NCBI RefSeq assembly: GCF_001424565.1
Contig: NZ_LMOL01000011.1
Location: forward strand, 143,975-183,668
Origin: Arthrobacter sp. Leaf141
GTDB lineage: Bacteria; Actinomycetota; Actinomycetes; Actinomycetales; Micrococcaceae
DNA length: 39,694 nucleotides
Direction of reading: 5' to 3'
The notes beneath the pieces are model-generated. The model was not told the DNA's origin. It saw only the letters and a list, made by a program, of their open reading frames with translations, and did not search any database. Numbering within the stretch: position 1 is the stretch's first letter; the number at the start of each line of letters is the position of its first letter. A program made the position numbers and the translations under genes. Below, in pieces: positions 15,000-25,535 of the stretch.

Positions 15000-15570
15000 C
15001 CCCTCCGGTCTGGCCGCCGTGGCAGCTGCACGGGACCAACTGGATATTGCCCGGCGGGATCTGCGGGAAGCCGTGGACACTGCCCGTCGGGACTATACGT
15101 GGGCAGAGATCGGCGGCGTGCTCGGCATGAGCCGGCAGGCGGCATTTAAGCGGTTCGGTTCGGCCAGGGACCCCAGGACGGGAGAAACCATGCAGGCGGG
15201 AATGAAGGCCATGGATGTGGCGGCACGGACGGAGCAGGTCTTCCGGCTGGTGGACAGCGGCGACTACGGATCGCTGGCGCCGATGCTGACCGACGATGCC
15301 GCTGCGGTACTGACACGCGGCCGGGTCCTGGGCACGTGGGCGCAGGCTGTGGCAGACACCGGTAACCTCGTGTCCTTCCACGGGACCGGCGTCGAGCTTC
15401 CGGACGGCAGCGCCCTCTCCCCCGGCGAGGAAGCGACAGGCACACTGGTGGGACACACAATGATCGACTGCGAAGCCGGGCAGTGGGTGGGCCGGGTGGC
15501 TTTCAACGCGGCCGGTCTGATCACCGGGCTCCTGATCGTTCCGACGCAGCACGGCGAGCTGCCCTTCTAG
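14983..15570 (+). CDS. HTH protein with DUF3887-like domain
   Basis: A 195-aa protein. Residues about 1-60 form a helical DNA-binding part with the helix-turn-helix YTWAEIGGVLGMSRQAAFKRFG near 42-63. Residues about 75-195 resemble DUF3887, an NTF2-like fold (FRLVDSGDYGSLAPMLTDDAAAVLT, then strands such as GTGVELPDG and GRVAFNAAGLITGLLI). The ATG has AGGGAG a few bases upstream and lies within the end of the membrane protein gene. It probably regulates its own operon through the GTCAAC/GTTGAC palindrome at 14602-14618. The NTF2-like pocket could bind a ligand. Both points are inference. Confidence 0.75.
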   Translation: MDATDDPSGLAAVAAARDQLDIARRDLREAVDTARRDYTWAEIGGVLGMSRQAAFKRFGSARDPRTGETMQAGMKAMDVAARTEQVFRLVDSGDYGSLAPMLTDDAAAVLTRGRVLGTWAQAVADTGNLVSFHGTGVELPDGSALSPGEEATGTLVGHTMIDCEAGQWVGRVAFNAAGLITGLLIVPTQHGELPF

Positions 15571-15715
15571 CGTGACTGGCCCGCGGCATGTTCAGTCCCC
15601 GCGCCGGATCAGCCTAACTCAGGTGCCGCAGGCCGCCGTCGGGGTTCTTCCGGCCGTTTTCCCGCACCGGCATCCATTGATGGCCCCCTGACCCGCGCCG
15701 GTCTAGGGTGGACCG

Positions 15716-16279
15716 ATGAGGAAGTGGATCAGGGAACACCCCACCCGAGCCGCGGTCCTGGTTTTCCTGGCCGTTTGGCTGCTCATGATGGGCGTTAACG
15801 TGGCTGTGCACCGCAGGCTTGATGATGCGCTTTTCAATTCAACGTTCTACGCCTTGTTCATGGCCGGCGGCATGTACCTGCAGCAGAAGCGGATGCGCAA
15901 AACCGGAGCCAAACTCGCTGCCGATGGAAAACTCCTCCTGTGGATCCGCTACCCCGATTCCCGGCCCGGCTCCTTATCCAGCATCTGGAACATGGTGGTT
16001 ACCACCGCCGGGCCCGGAGAAACGGTGTTTCAACCAGCGGTGTACGACACAGCAGAGCCCTCCGGGCGGCCCGTGAAGCTGCGCGTCCTGGAACTGGCAG
16101 CCCAGCGGCGCGAGACCACCGGGCAGGACCGCAAGTACATCACTGACCGCAGCGTGCTGGCAGTCATGGCGGTCACAGATAAGGGCCGGCTGGAGATTGC
16201 GGGCACACCCGAAAACCTGGACCTGCTTTCTGCGGCAATAGCATCCGCTGCCCGCTCCAACGAAAGCGATGCCGCATGA
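15716..16279 (+). CDS. Two-TM membrane protein of unknown function
   Basis: A 187-aa protein with a basic start (MRKWIREHPTR), a transmembrane helix at about 12-30, a second hydrophobic stretch at about 41-55, then a soluble domain of about 125 residues with alternating strands (LLLWIRYPDS, MVVTTAG, KLRVLELAAQRR). No family recognised. GGTGGA precedes the ATG. Its stop overlaps the GH15 start (ATGA), so it is translationally coupled to that enzyme, but no functional link is known. Confidence 0.75.
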   Translation: MRKWIREHPTRAAVLVFLAVWLLMMGVNVAVHRRLDDALFNSTFYALFMAGGMYLQQKRMRKTGAKLAADGKLLLWIRYPDSRPGSLSSIWNMVVTTAGPGETVFQPAVYDTAEPSGRPVKLRVLELAAQRRETTGQDRKYITDRSVLAVMAVTDKGRLEIAGTPENLDLLSAAIASAARSNESDAA

Positions 16280-18063
16280 CCCAGTATGTCCGGGACCAAC
16301 ACGGGTACGCAGACCTGCGAAGCTACGCCGCCATCGGCGATGGCCGCACCATCGGGCTGGTGGCCGCCGATGGCCGGATCGACTGGCTTCCCTTGCCGGG
16401 CCTGGACTCGGTCATCCCGTTCGCCGCCCTGCTGGACGCTGCCGGCGGCGGATATCTGCAGCTTCAGCCCACGGAGCCCTTCACCACGGAGCGCAGCTAC
16501 CTGGGCCGGACCAATGTCCTGGTGACAACGTTCACCACGGCCAGGGGCCGGGTGCGTGTCACCGATTCGCTGAACACGGGGATCGCAGGACGGTTGCCCT
16601 GGTCTGAGCTTGGCCGCCGCATCGAGGGCCTGGACGGCGAGGTGCCCATGCGGGCAGTGGCCAGGCCCGGAACTTGCCTGGGCCGGGTGTCGCCGTGGAT
16701 CCAGGACACTGTCCACGGGGTGGTCCTCCGGCTCGACGGACTCACCATGGCGGTCCGGTCCGCAGGCGAGGACACCGTGGGCTGGGATGATAAAAGCATC
16801 ACGATTGACTACACGGCCACCGCCGGTTCCCGGGCGATTTTTGGCCTGGTCGCCACGGAGGGCGAACCCCTCCTTATTCCCGCCCCGGAGACTGTGGACG
16901 AGGGGATCGACAGGACCATAGAAAAGTGGCAGCGGTGGAGCTCTTCCTTTAACTACGAGGGCGGGTTCGCAGCCCAGGTACACCGGAGCGTGCTCACCTT
17001 GAAGCTCCTGATCATGGGCGACGAAGGTTCGGTTGCCGCTGCGGGCACCACCTCCGTGCCCGAAAGCCTGGACGGCGGCAAGAACTGGGACTACCGCTAC
17101 GCGTGGGTCCGCGACACGGCCTACAGCCTTACGGCGTTGTTCCGCTTTGGCCTGCGTGAGGAGACCCATGCCGCCATGTCATGGATGCTCAGGACCATCC
17201 GAAACAACAATGATTATCCTGCCGTGATGTATCGCCTGGACGGCTCTGCCTGTATTGACGATGTGGCCAATTACGACGTTCCCGGCTGGCGCGGCATCGG
17301 CCCTGTCGTGACCGGCAACAGGGCTTCTGGCCAGCTGCAGCTGGGCGTCTTCAGCGACGTCTTCAGTATTGTCACGCTGTACGTGGACCACGGCAATGTC
17401 CTGGACGCCGCCACAGGCAGGACATTGGCCACCATCGCCGATTCCGCCTGCGATGCATGGCAGCGGCGCGATGCCGGGATGTGGGAGCTTACCGAACCGC
17501 AAAATTACACCAGCTCGAAGATGGGGTGCTGGCATGCCCTGCAGCAGGCGGTCCATCTCGCTGAGTTGGGCCAGATCCCGGGCGACCCCTCCCGGTGGCG
17601 TGCGGAAGCTGAACGGATCCGGGCATGGGTAGAGGAAAACTGCTGGTCGGAAGAGCTGCAGGCCTACGCCTGGTATCCGGGGTCAACGCAACTGGATGCG
17701 TCAGTCCTGCTCCATGCGATCAGCGGGTTTGACCGTGGAACACGCATGAGCGCAACCATTGATGCGTTGGACCGCGAACTTTCCGCAGGCCCGCACCTGT
17801 ACCGCTTTTCCGGCGCAGAGAAGGAGGAAGGAACGTTCGTCGCCTGTTCCTACTGGATGGTCTCCGCCCTGCACTTCTGCGGCCGGACCAACGAGGCCCG
17901 GGCCAGGATGGCTGAACTGGCGGGCACCGCGAACGACGTCGGAATCCTGGCTGAAATGTTCGACCCCGCTGACGGATCGGCGCTGGGGAACCTCCCGCAA
18001 GCCCTCAGCCACCTGGCCCTGATCAATGCAGCCATAACGTTGGACGGGCCAGTCCCGGACTAG
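16276..18063 (+). CDS. Glycoside hydrolase family 15 protein (trehalase/glucoamylase-like)
   Basis: A 595-aa enzyme of the actinobacterial GH15 group that includes trehalases and glucan 1,4-alpha-glucosidases. The N-terminal beta-domain (about 1-240) opens with the usual GYADLRSYAAIGDGRTIGLVAADGRIDWLPLP. The (alpha/alpha)6 catalytic domain (about 250-590) has KNWDYRYAWVRDTAYSLTAL near 267-286, SSKMGCWHALQQAVHLAE, and the two acidic motifs EEGTF (Glu517/518) and ILAEMFD (Glu560), ending in LPQALSHLALINAA. All expected signatures are present and no signal peptide is seen, so it is probably cytoplasmic. Trehalose or maltooligosaccharide hydrolysis is likely. It starts inside the stop of the upstream gene. 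In-frame after its TAG lies a GH28 remnant. Confidence 0.93.
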   Translation: MTQYVRDQHGYADLRSYAAIGDGRTIGLVAADGRIDWLPLPGLDSVIPFAALLDAAGGGYLQLQPTEPFTTERSYLGRTNVLVTTFTTARGRVRVTDSLNTGIAGRLPWSELGRRIEGLDGEVPMRAVARPGTCLGRVSPWIQDTVHGVVLRLDGLTMAVRSAGEDTVGWDDKSITIDYTATAGSRAIFGLVATEGEPLLIPAPETVDEGIDRTIEKWQRWSSSFNYEGGFAAQVHRSVLTLKLLIMGDEGSVAAAGTTSVPESLDGGKNWDYRYAWVRDTAYSLTALFRFGLREETHAAMSWMLRTIRNNNDYPAVMYRLDGSACIDDVANYDVPGWRGIGPVVTGNRASGQLQLGVFSDVFSIVTLYVDHGNVLDAATGRTLATIADSACDAWQRRDAGMWELTEPQNYTSSKMGCWHALQQAVHLAELGQIPGDPSRWRAEAERIRAWVEENCWSEELQAYAWYPGSTQLDASVLLHAISGFDRGTRMSATIDALDRELSAGPHLYRFSGAEKEEGTFVACSYWMVSALHFCGRTNEARARMAELAGTANDVGILAEMFDPADGSALGNLPQALSHLALINAAITLDGPVPD

Positions 18064-18342
18064 GTCCCGCCACTCCCCAACGGCGCGGACAGCACGTTTT
18101 TGGTACTGAACAACCCGGATATCCACGACGACGTGGTGGACTACCGCGTCTACATGACGGCAAGCCACTCGGCACCGCAGGGGAAAATGCCAAGTGCACT
18201 CCCCGTCACGGTGACCACGACGCCCACACGGCACCGCAACGAAGTGGCGCATCCGGCGTACAAAGCCAATGGTGACGGCGTCAAGCTGGATACCGGGGCC
18301 ATCCAGAAGGCCGTCGAAGGCCGAGGGCCCGCTTTCCCGTAA
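18064..18342 (+). pseudogene. Decayed GH28 polygalacturonase fragment (FN3-like segment plus start of beta-helix)
   Basis: The frame directly after the GH15 stop encodes about 92 codons with normal high-GC codon use. It resembles exo-polygalacturonases in three pieces: a fibronectin-like part (PLPNGADSTFLVLNNPD, then VVDYRVYM), a strand end (VTVTTTPT), and the N-terminal GH28 signature (YKANGDGVKLDTGAIQKAV). The usual 50 or more residues between the first two are missing, and nothing of the catalytic beta-helix remains after AIQKAV. There is no ribosome binding site and the reading frame ends at a hairpin. I read it as the remnant of a deleted gene; expression is not expected. Read-through from GH15 is possible but unlikely. 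Confidence 0.6.
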
Positions 18343-18366
18343 CGGAAGGCGGGCCCTTCGGTTTAA
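18324..18366 (+). terminator. Terminator hairpin after GH15/GH28 remnant
   Basis: AGGGCCCGC (18324-18332) and GCGGGCCCT (18349-18357) form the base of a stem extended by TTTCC/GGAA pairing around CGTAAC, followed by TCGGTTT. It separates the GH15 transcript from the hyi promoter. Confidence 0.6.
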
Positions 18367-18394
18367 GCGCCCGAAGCGGAAGCCGGCCCGCCCC

Positions 18395-18424
18395 TTGACT
18401 CGACACCCCCTCCTTCCCTACACT
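18395..18424 (+). promoter_or_regulatory. Promoter of the hyi-glxR-gcl-glxK-allB operon
   Basis: A -35 TTGACT (18395-18400) and a -10 TACACT (18419-18424) are 18 bp apart. Transcription would begin near 18431, inside the first of two operator copies, about 90 bp before the hyi start codon. Confidence 0.7.
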
Positions 18425-18460
18425 TTTCATAAAGCAGAATCTAAATTCCACAAAGCGGAA
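18425..18460 (+). promoter_or_regulatory. Paired IclR-like operators at the hyi promoter
   Basis: TTTCATAAAGCAGAA (18425-18439) and TTCCACAAAGCGGAA (18446-18460) are 21 bp apart, two helical turns, so a dimer pair could bind one DNA face. They cover the transcription start immediately after the -10 box, suiting repression. The same arrangement is found upstream of dctA (98-133). Confidence 0.65.
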
Positions 18461-18522
18461 ACGGTTGATAGCCAAAGAAGCATAGGAAGATGGATCAACG
18501 CCCCTCCTTGGAAGGACCTACG

Positions 18523-19326
18523 ATGACGTACACAGTGAACTGCTCCATCCTCCTCACGGAGCTGCCCCTGCTCGAGCGCCCGGCCGCAGCCAAGGCAGCC
18601 GGCTTCGACGCCGTCGAGTTCTGGTGGCCCTTCGACTCCTCCGTCCCTTCAGACGCCGAGACCACCCGGTTCGAGAACGCCATCAAGGATGCCGGCGTCC
18701 AGCTCACTGGCCTGAACTTCAACGCCGGCAACATGCCGGGCGGCGACCGCGGACTGGTTTCCTGGAAGGGCCGCTGCTCCGAATTCAAAGACAACATCGA
18801 CGCCGTGACCGGCATCGGCGAGCGCCTGGGCTGCAAGGGCTTCAATGCCCTCTACGGCAACCGCCAGGACGAGTTCACCCCTGAAGAGCAGGACGAACTG
18901 GCCGCAAAGAACCTGGCAGCCGCGGCCGCCGGCGTCGCCCGCATCGGCGGCACAGTCCTCCTGGAACCCGTCAGCGGCGCCCCCAAGTACCCGCTCCTCA
19001 CCGCCGCGGACGCCCTCAAAGTGATCGCCCGTGTCAAGGAAGAGTCCGGAGCCACCAACATCAAGCTCCTGGCCGACTTCTACCACCTGGCCGTCAACGG
19101 TGACGACGTCGCAGCCGTCATCGAAAACCACGCCAAGGACTTCGGCCACATCCAGATCGCCGACAACCCCGGCCGCGGCGCCCCCGGCACCGGCAACCTC
19201 CCGCTGGGTGAATGGATCGCCCGCAGCCGCGAACTCGGCTACGAGGGCCACATCGGCCTCGAGTACAAGGAACCGCAGGAAACTGCGTTCAGCTGGGCCA
19301 TCCGGGACCGCGCCACCGCTTCCTGA
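18523..19326 (+). CDS. hyi: Hydroxypyruvate isomerase
   Basis: Cytoplasmic TIM-barrel enzyme (267 aa, close to E. coli Hyi) that interconverts hydroxypyruvate and tartronate semialdehyde. Visible are the start VNCSILLTELPLLERPAAA, FDAVEFWWPF near 28-37, LNFNAGNMPGGDRGL near 64-78, and the metal-site glutamates in VLLEPVSG (Glu148) and GLEYKEP near the C-terminus, with LLADFYHLAVNGDD carrying further ligands. The ATG at 18523 follows GGAAGGA; an upstream in-frame ATG at 18490 lacks such a site. It is first in the glyoxylate operon, under an 18-bp-spaced promoter with two IclR-like operators. A 66-nt palindromic element separates it from glxR. Confidence 0.95.
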   Translation: MTYTVNCSILLTELPLLERPAAAKAAGFDAVEFWWPFDSSVPSDAETTRFENAIKDAGVQLTGLNFNAGNMPGGDRGLVSWKGRCSEFKDNIDAVTGIGERLGCKGFNALYGNRQDEFTPEEQDELAAKNLAAAAAGVARIGGTVLLEPVSGAPKYPLLTAADALKVIARVKEESGATNIKLLADFYHLAVNGDDVAAVIENHAKDFGHIQIADNPGRGAPGTGNLPLGEWIARSRELGYEGHIGLEYKEPQETAFSWAIRDRATAS

Positions 19327-19335
19327 GCCCACCCG

Positions 19336-19401
19336 CCCAACTGACTGGCAGTTGTTGTCGTTTTGAACCCTCATAACGACAACAACTGCGACCTAGTTGG
19401 G
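19336..19401. repeat. Palindromic element between hyi and glxR
   Basis: A 15-bp perfect stem (GCAGTTGTTGTCGTT at 19348-19362, its complement at 19375-19389) has a 12-nt loop. A second outer stem (CCCAACT at 19336-19342, AGTTGGG at 19395-19401) is separated from it by symmetric 5-nt bulges. No T-run follows, so it is not a standard terminator. It could be a dispersed palindromic repeat, or an mRNA stabiliser that sets hyi and glxR levels. Confidence 0.75.
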
Positions 19402-19436
19402 TATCCCACCCGCAGACTTTTTAGAAAGAGAACCTC

Positions 19437-20315
19437 ATGAGCAACGTTGCAGTCATCGGACTCGGAATCATGGGCCTGCCCATGGCCATCAACCTGGTCA
19501 AGGCCGGCCACACCGTCACCGGCTTCAACCGCAGCCAGGACAAGATCGACAAGCTCGTCTCCGAAGGCGGCCAGGGCGCCACCAGCATCGCGGACGCGGT
19601 CAAGGCGGCCGACGTCGTCGTCACCATGGTGCCGGACTCCCCCGATGTTGAGGGCGTCGTCAGCGGCAAGGACGGCGTGTTCGCCAACGCCAAGCAGGGC
19701 GCCCTCTGGATCGACGCGTCCAGCATCCGCCCGGACGTGGCCAAGCGCCTCGCCGAGGACGCCGCAGCAGCCGGCATCCGCCCCCTCGACGCACCGGTCT
19801 CCGGCGGCGAACAGGGCGCCATCGACGCCGTCCTCTCCATCATGGTGGGCGGCGAAAAGGCAGACTTCGATGCCGCACAGGACGTCCTGACGGCAGTGGG
19901 AAAAACCATCGTCCACGTGGGCCCCTCGGGCTCCGGCCAGACCGTCAAGGCAGCCAACCAGCTGATCGTCGCGGTCAACATCCAGGTCCTCGGCGAAGCC
20001 ATCGCCTTCCTTGAGGCTTACGGCGTGGACACCGACGCCGCCCTGAAGGTCCTCGGCGGTGGGCTTGCCGGCTCCAAGGTCCTGGACCAGAAGGGCCAGA
20101 AGATGCTGGACCGCAACTTCGACCCCGGCTTCCGTCTTGCCCTGCACCACAAGGACCTGGGCATCGTCACCTCCGCCGCCCGCGAAGCCAACGTCGCCGT
20201 CCCCCTCGGCGCCGTCGTCGCCCAGCTCGTCGCCGCCACCGTCAACCAGGGTGATGGCGCACTGGACCACTCCGGCCTCTTCAAGCAGGTCCTGCAGCTC
20301 TCCGGCCGGGAGTAA
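19437..20315 (+). CDS. glxR: Tartronate semialdehyde (2-hydroxy-3-oxopropionate) reductase
   Basis: NAD(P)H-dependent beta-hydroxyacid dehydrogenase (292 aa) reducing tartronate semialdehyde to D-glycerate. The dinucleotide motif [18 protein letters not shown] is at 8-25, the substrate-binding [22 protein letters not shown] near 118-139, and the catalytic lysine lies in [13 protein letters not shown] near 165-177. [13 protein letters not shown] and [10 protein letters not shown] close the helical domain. The length and all family motifs are standard. GAAAGAGA precedes the ATG. It comes second in the operon, after the palindromic element, and acts on the product of Gcl. Confidence 0.95.
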   Translation: MSNVAVIGLGIMGLPMAINLVKAGHTVTGFNRSQDKIDKLVSEGGQGATSIADAVKAADVVVTMVPDSPDVEGVVSGKDGVFANAKQGALWIDASSIRPDVAKRLAEDAAAAGIRPLDAPVSGGEQGAIDAVLSIMVGGEKADFDAAQDVLTAVGKTIVHVGPSGSGQTVKAANQLIVAVNIQVLGEAIAFLEAYGVDTDAALKVLGGGLAGSKVLDQKGQKMLDRNFDPGFRLALHHKDLGIVTSAAREANVAVPLGAVVAQLVAATVNQGDGALDHSGLFKQVLQLSGRE

Positions 20316-20446
20316 AGCACCGCGGCGAAAGCCGCTCCACAGCACTCAACGGAAGCCCCGGCGTCGTACACACCCGACGCCGGCTCCCCTTCCACACCCA
20401 AAAACCAGCCCGCACAGGGCCCCCAAAGTTTCCCAAGGAGCACACC

Positions 20447-22225
<1,779 letters not shown>

Positions 22226-22228
22226 ACC

Positions 22229-23425
22229 ATGCGGATCGTCATTGCCCCGGACAAGTTCAAGGGCTCCCTCTCCGCCCCGGACGTCTGCCGGCACCTCGAA
22301 AGAGGCCTGCAGGCAGGCGCCGGCGGCAACCTTGACGTCCTCCGGATTCCCGTGGCCGACGGCGGCGAGGGCACCCTCGACGCCGCCGTCGGCTCCGGGT
22401 TCACCCGCCGCACGGTCACGGTGGCCGGGCCCACGGGCCAGCCGGTCCAGGCCGACTTCGCGGTCCGCGACCACCAGGCAGTCATCGAAATGGCTACCGC
22501 GTCCGGCCTGGCCCTGCTGCCGCAGGTCCTGGCCGGGGGCGCCCCCGATGCCGAAGCAGCTTCCACGGCCACCAGCCTTGGCACCGGCCAGCTGATCAGC
22601 GCCGCCCTGGATGCGGGCTGCCGGCGGATTGTGCTGGGCGTTGGGGGCAGCGCAAACACCGACGGCGGCGCAGGACTCCTGCAGGGCCTCGGCGCGCGGT
22701 TCCTGGACCAGCAGAACAACGAACTCCCGGCCGGCGGCGCCGCGCTGGCCAATCTTCACACCATTGATTTCACCGACTTTGATCCCCGTCTGGTGGATAC
22801 ACGATTTGTGCTGGCGTCCGACGTCGACAACCCGTTGCTGGGCGCCCAGGGCGCCGCACGGGTTTTCGGCCCGCAAAAGGGCGCCGCACCTCAAGATGTC
22901 GACTCGCTCGACGCCGCCCTGGCCAGGTTTGTCGAAGTCCTGGCCAGGGAAATCGGATTCCGTGCTGTTAAGGCAGCCGAAGCGCCCGGCGCCGGGGCGG
23001 CAGGCGGTGTTGGCTACGCGGCCATCGCCGTCCTGGCCGCCACCCGCCGCCCGGGCATCGACGTGGTCCTCGAATTCACGGGCCTCGCAGAACGCCTCGC
23101 CGGCGCCGATCTGGTGATCACCGGCGAAGGCAGCCTGGACGAACAAAGCCTGCTGGGCAAAACCCCCATCGGGGTGGCCCGGGCCGCCGCAGCCCAGGGC
23201 GTCCCCGTCATCGCCGTGTGCGGGCGGACCACCCTGGCGCCGGAACAGGCCGCCGCCGCAGGGTTCGAGGACATTTATGCTTTGACCGCGCTGGAAAGCA
23301 ATGTAGACAGGTGCATAGCAGAGGCTGGAACGCTTCTGGAGCAGCTGGGTACCCAGATCAGCGGCTGGCTGGCGGCCGAAAAGCCTGCCGCCACCGCCAA
23401 CACCAAGGAGGACCTCCGTGTCTGA
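22229..23425 (+). CDS. glxK: Glycerate 2-kinase
   Basis: Glycerate kinase of the GarK/GlxK family (398 aa) that phosphorylates D-glycerate to 2-phosphoglycerate and so feeds glycolysis. Family signatures are [16 protein letters not shown] at the start, [12 protein letters not shown] near 37-48, [29 protein letters not shown] near 131-159, [10 protein letters not shown], and [27 protein letters not shown] near 292-318. It starts three bases after gcl, with only a weak ribosome site, and its last eight bases overlap the allB start. The C-terminal 20 residues ([12 protein letters not shown]) look unstructured. Confidence 0.95.
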   Translation: MRIVIAPDKFKGSLSAPDVCRHLERGLQAGAGGNLDVLRIPVADGGEGTLDAAVGSGFTRRTVTVAGPTGQPVQADFAVRDHQAVIEMATASGLALLPQVLAGGAPDAEAASTATSLGTGQLISAALDAGCRRIVLGVGGSANTDGGAGLLQGLGARFLDQQNNELPAGGAALANLHTIDFTDFDPRLVDTRFVLASDVDNPLLGAQGAARVFGPQKGAAPQDVDSLDAALARFVEVLAREIGFRAVKAAEAPGAGAAGGVGYAAIAVLAATRRPGIDVVLEFTGLAERLAGADLVITGEGSLDEQSLLGKTPIGVARAAAAQGVPVIAVCGRTTLAPEQAAAAGFEDIYALTALESNVDRCIAEAGTLLEQLGTQISGWLAAEKPAATANTKEDLRV

Positions 23426-24761
23426 AGAACGTTATGACCTGGTCATCCGGGGCCAGCGCATCCTCACCACCGCCGGCATCGCCCCGCGCGAAGTGGGCGT
23501 CCGCAATGGCCGGATCGTGGCCCTGGAACCCCTGGGCAACGGCCTGGCCGGCACCGAGATCATCGAACTGGCCGACGACGAGACCCTCCTTCCCGGCCTC
23601 GTCGACACTCACGTGCACGTCAACGAGCCCGGCCGCACCGAGTGGGAGGGCTTCGCCTCCGCCACCCGCGCTGCCGCTGCCGGGGGCGTGACCACCATCA
23701 TCGACATGCCGTTGAACTCGGTGCCGCCCACCACCACCGTTGAAAACCTCAAGCTTAAGCGTGAGGTGGCGGAGGACCAGGCGTTCATCGACGTCGGGTT
23801 CTGGGGCGGCGCGATTCCGGGCAACAAGGCGGACCTGCGGCCCCTGCACGATGAAGGCGTTTTCGGCTTCAAGTGCTTCCTGCTGCACTCCGGCGTGGAC
23901 GAGTTCCCGCACCTGGACGCCGATGAGATGGAAGCGGACATGGCGGAGCTGAAATCCTTCGACTCCCTCATGATCGTCCACGCCGAGGACTCGCACGCGA
24001 TCGACCGTGCCCCGCACCCCGGCGGCGACCACTACTCCACGTTCCTGGCCTCCCGCCCCCGCGGCGCCGAGAACAAGGCCATCGCGGAGGTCATCGAACG
24101 GTCCCGCTGGACCGGCGCGCGGGCGCACATCCTCCACCTGTCGTCCTCTGACGCCCTGCCCATGATCGCCTCCGCCAAGCGCGACGGCGTGAAGCTCACC
24201 GTGGAAACCTGCCCGCACTACCTCACCCTGATGGCGGAGGAAATTCCGGACGGCGCCACAGCGTACAAGTGCTGCCCGCCCATCCGTGAAGCCGCCAACC
24301 GGGAACTGCTCTGGCAGGGCCTCCAGGATGGCACCATCGACTGCATCGTCTCGGACCACTCCCCTTCCACCCTGGACCTCAAGGACCTGGAGAACGGCGA
24401 TTTTGCTGTGGCTTGGGGCGGGGTTTCGTCGCTGCAGCTGGGCCTGTCCCTGATCTGGACCGAGGCCCGGCACCGTGGCATCCCCCTGGAGCAGGTGGTG
24501 TCCTGGATGGCTGAGAAGCCGGCCGCGCTGGCCCGCCTGTCCACCAAGGGCCAGCTGGCGCTGGGCTACGACGCCGACTTCGCCGTGTTTGCCCCCGACG
24601 AGGCCTTTGTGGTGGACGTGTCCAAGCTCAAGCACAAAAACCCCATCACCCCCTACGACGGCAAGGCCCTCTCCGGAGTGGTCCGCAGGACCTACCTGCG
24701 CGGTGCGGTGGTGGACGGCCAGACGCCCACCGGCAAGCTCATCCGCCGCGGCGGAGTGTAG
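23418..24761 (+). CDS. allB: Allantoinase
   Basis: Zinc amidohydrolase (447 aa) that opens the allantoin ring to allantoate, the entry step of purine-nitrogen use. The N-terminal metal ligands are His65 and His67 in [16 protein letters not shown], the carboxylated bridging lysine is Lys152 in [12 protein letters not shown], and [16 protein letters not shown] and IVSDHSPS carry further ligands. The GTG start has AAGGAGG just upstream, within the end of glxK. Its presence in the gcl operon supplies glyoxylate in principle, but allantoate amidohydrolase and ureidoglycolate enzymes are not in this window. A dihydropyrimidinase or dihydroorotase is less likely given the [15 protein letters not shown] motif. 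Confidence 0.93.
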   Translation: MSEERYDLVIRGQRILTTAGIAPREVGVRNGRIVALEPLGNGLAGTEIIELADDETLLPGLVDTHVHVNEPGRTEWEGFASATRAAAAGGVTTIIDMPLNSVPPTTTVENLKLKREVAEDQAFIDVGFWGGAIPGNKADLRPLHDEGVFGFKCFLLHSGVDEFPHLDADEMEADMAELKSFDSLMIVHAEDSHAIDRAPHPGGDHYSTFLASRPRGAENKAIAEVIERSRWTGARAHILHLSSSDALPMIASAKRDGVKLTVETCPHYLTLMAEEIPDGATAYKCCPPIREAANRELLWQGLQDGTIDCIVSDHSPSTLDLKDLENGDFAVAWGGVSSLQLGLSLIWTEARHRGIPLEQVVSWMAEKPAALARLSTKGQLALGYDADFAVFAPDEAFVVDVSKLKHKNPITPYDGKALSGVVRRTYLRGAVVDGQTPTGKLIRRGGV

Positions 24762-24770
24762 GGACGCGCC

Positions 24771-25445
24771 ATGGCAGTGGAAGCCCACCATCCGCGGGCG
24801 GAGGCCCGGCACCGGTTCCCCGCACAGGGCGCAGCCGCACGCGGTCTCGCCGTGTGGGTGGTCCCTGCCGATGGCACCAGTCCCGAACTGATGCGCCGCG
24901 CCGCCGAACTGGTCCTGGCGCGCGCCCTGCAAACTGCTCCGGAGGCGGAAGTCCACTGGCCCGCCGCCGGAGCGCCCACGCCGGAATGTTCCGCGACCGC
25001 GGAGGGGACTGCAGCCGACTCCTCTCCGGAACCCTCCGCGGCGGAACATTCCCTTCCCGGTGCCGCCCCGGCAGCACCGGAGGACGACGGCGGCACCCGG
25101 CTGCCGCCGTCGGCCGGCCCCGTGAGCCGCATGGCCGTGGACCTGGCCGCCGACCAGGTGCTGCTGGACGGACGTCCGGTGGCGCTGACCGGCGTCGAAT
25201 TCAAGGTGCTCCGGTACCTGGTGACCCACCTGTCCCGCACCGTGGCCCGGGAGGAACTGCAGGCCTTCCTGGATTCCTTCGAGACGCCCGGCGCGTCCGA
25301 ACGGTCCATCGACGTCTACGTGGGCCGGATCCGGCGCAAACTGGGCAACGCCCGGCACGCGGTGGCCACGGTCCGCGGCGGCGGCTACCAGTTTGTCCCC
25401 GGGAAATCGGCAACAGTGCGGGGTCCCGCGGAATACTGCATATGA
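24771..25445 (+). CDS. Stand-alone winged-helix (OmpR/PhoB-type) regulator
   Basis: A 224-aa protein without a receiver domain. Residues about 20-70 form a small poorly recognised domain (GLAVWVVPADGTSPELMRRAAEL), residues about 70-120 are Ala/Pro/Glu-rich linker, and residues about 125-215 are a Trans_reg_C winged helix (RPVALTGVEFKVLRYLVTHLSRTVAREELQ, then SIDVYVGRIRRKLG and VRGGGYQFV). DNA binding is likely but signal input is unknown; there is no phosphorylatable aspartate domain. It begins ten bases after allB with TAGGGA upstream, so it is probably part of that transcript. The linker DNA contains a 12-bp inverted repeat (24983-24994 and 25041-25052). Confidence 0.8.
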   Translation: MAVEAHHPRAEARHRFPAQGAAARGLAVWVVPADGTSPELMRRAAELVLARALQTAPEAEVHWPAAGAPTPECSATAEGTAADSSPEPSAAEHSLPGAAPAAPEDDGGTRLPPSAGPVSRMAVDLAADQVLLDGRPVALTGVEFKVLRYLVTHLSRTVAREELQAFLDSFETPGASERSIDVYVGRIRRKLGNARHAVATVRGGGYQFVPGKSATVRGPAEYCI

Positions 25446-25535
25446 CGCCGGAGTTGTTGAATATGCACGGAAGACGCTTCACTGGATGCTTTGCCCCAAA
25501 ATTTTGCCCCTGACAGATTCTTCAAAAGGAACGCC

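Noticed and set aside
18061..18063. Stop-codon read-through joining GH15 to the following frame
   Set aside because: The following frame resembles a truncated GH28 enzyme with a deletion, the GH15 C-terminus is complete, and no read-through context is apparent; a one-in-three frame coincidence explains it.
23358..25358. Minus-strand open frame of 666 codons opposite allB and the winged-helix gene
   Set aside because: Shadow of real genes on the other strand, with no family motifs or ribosome binding site.
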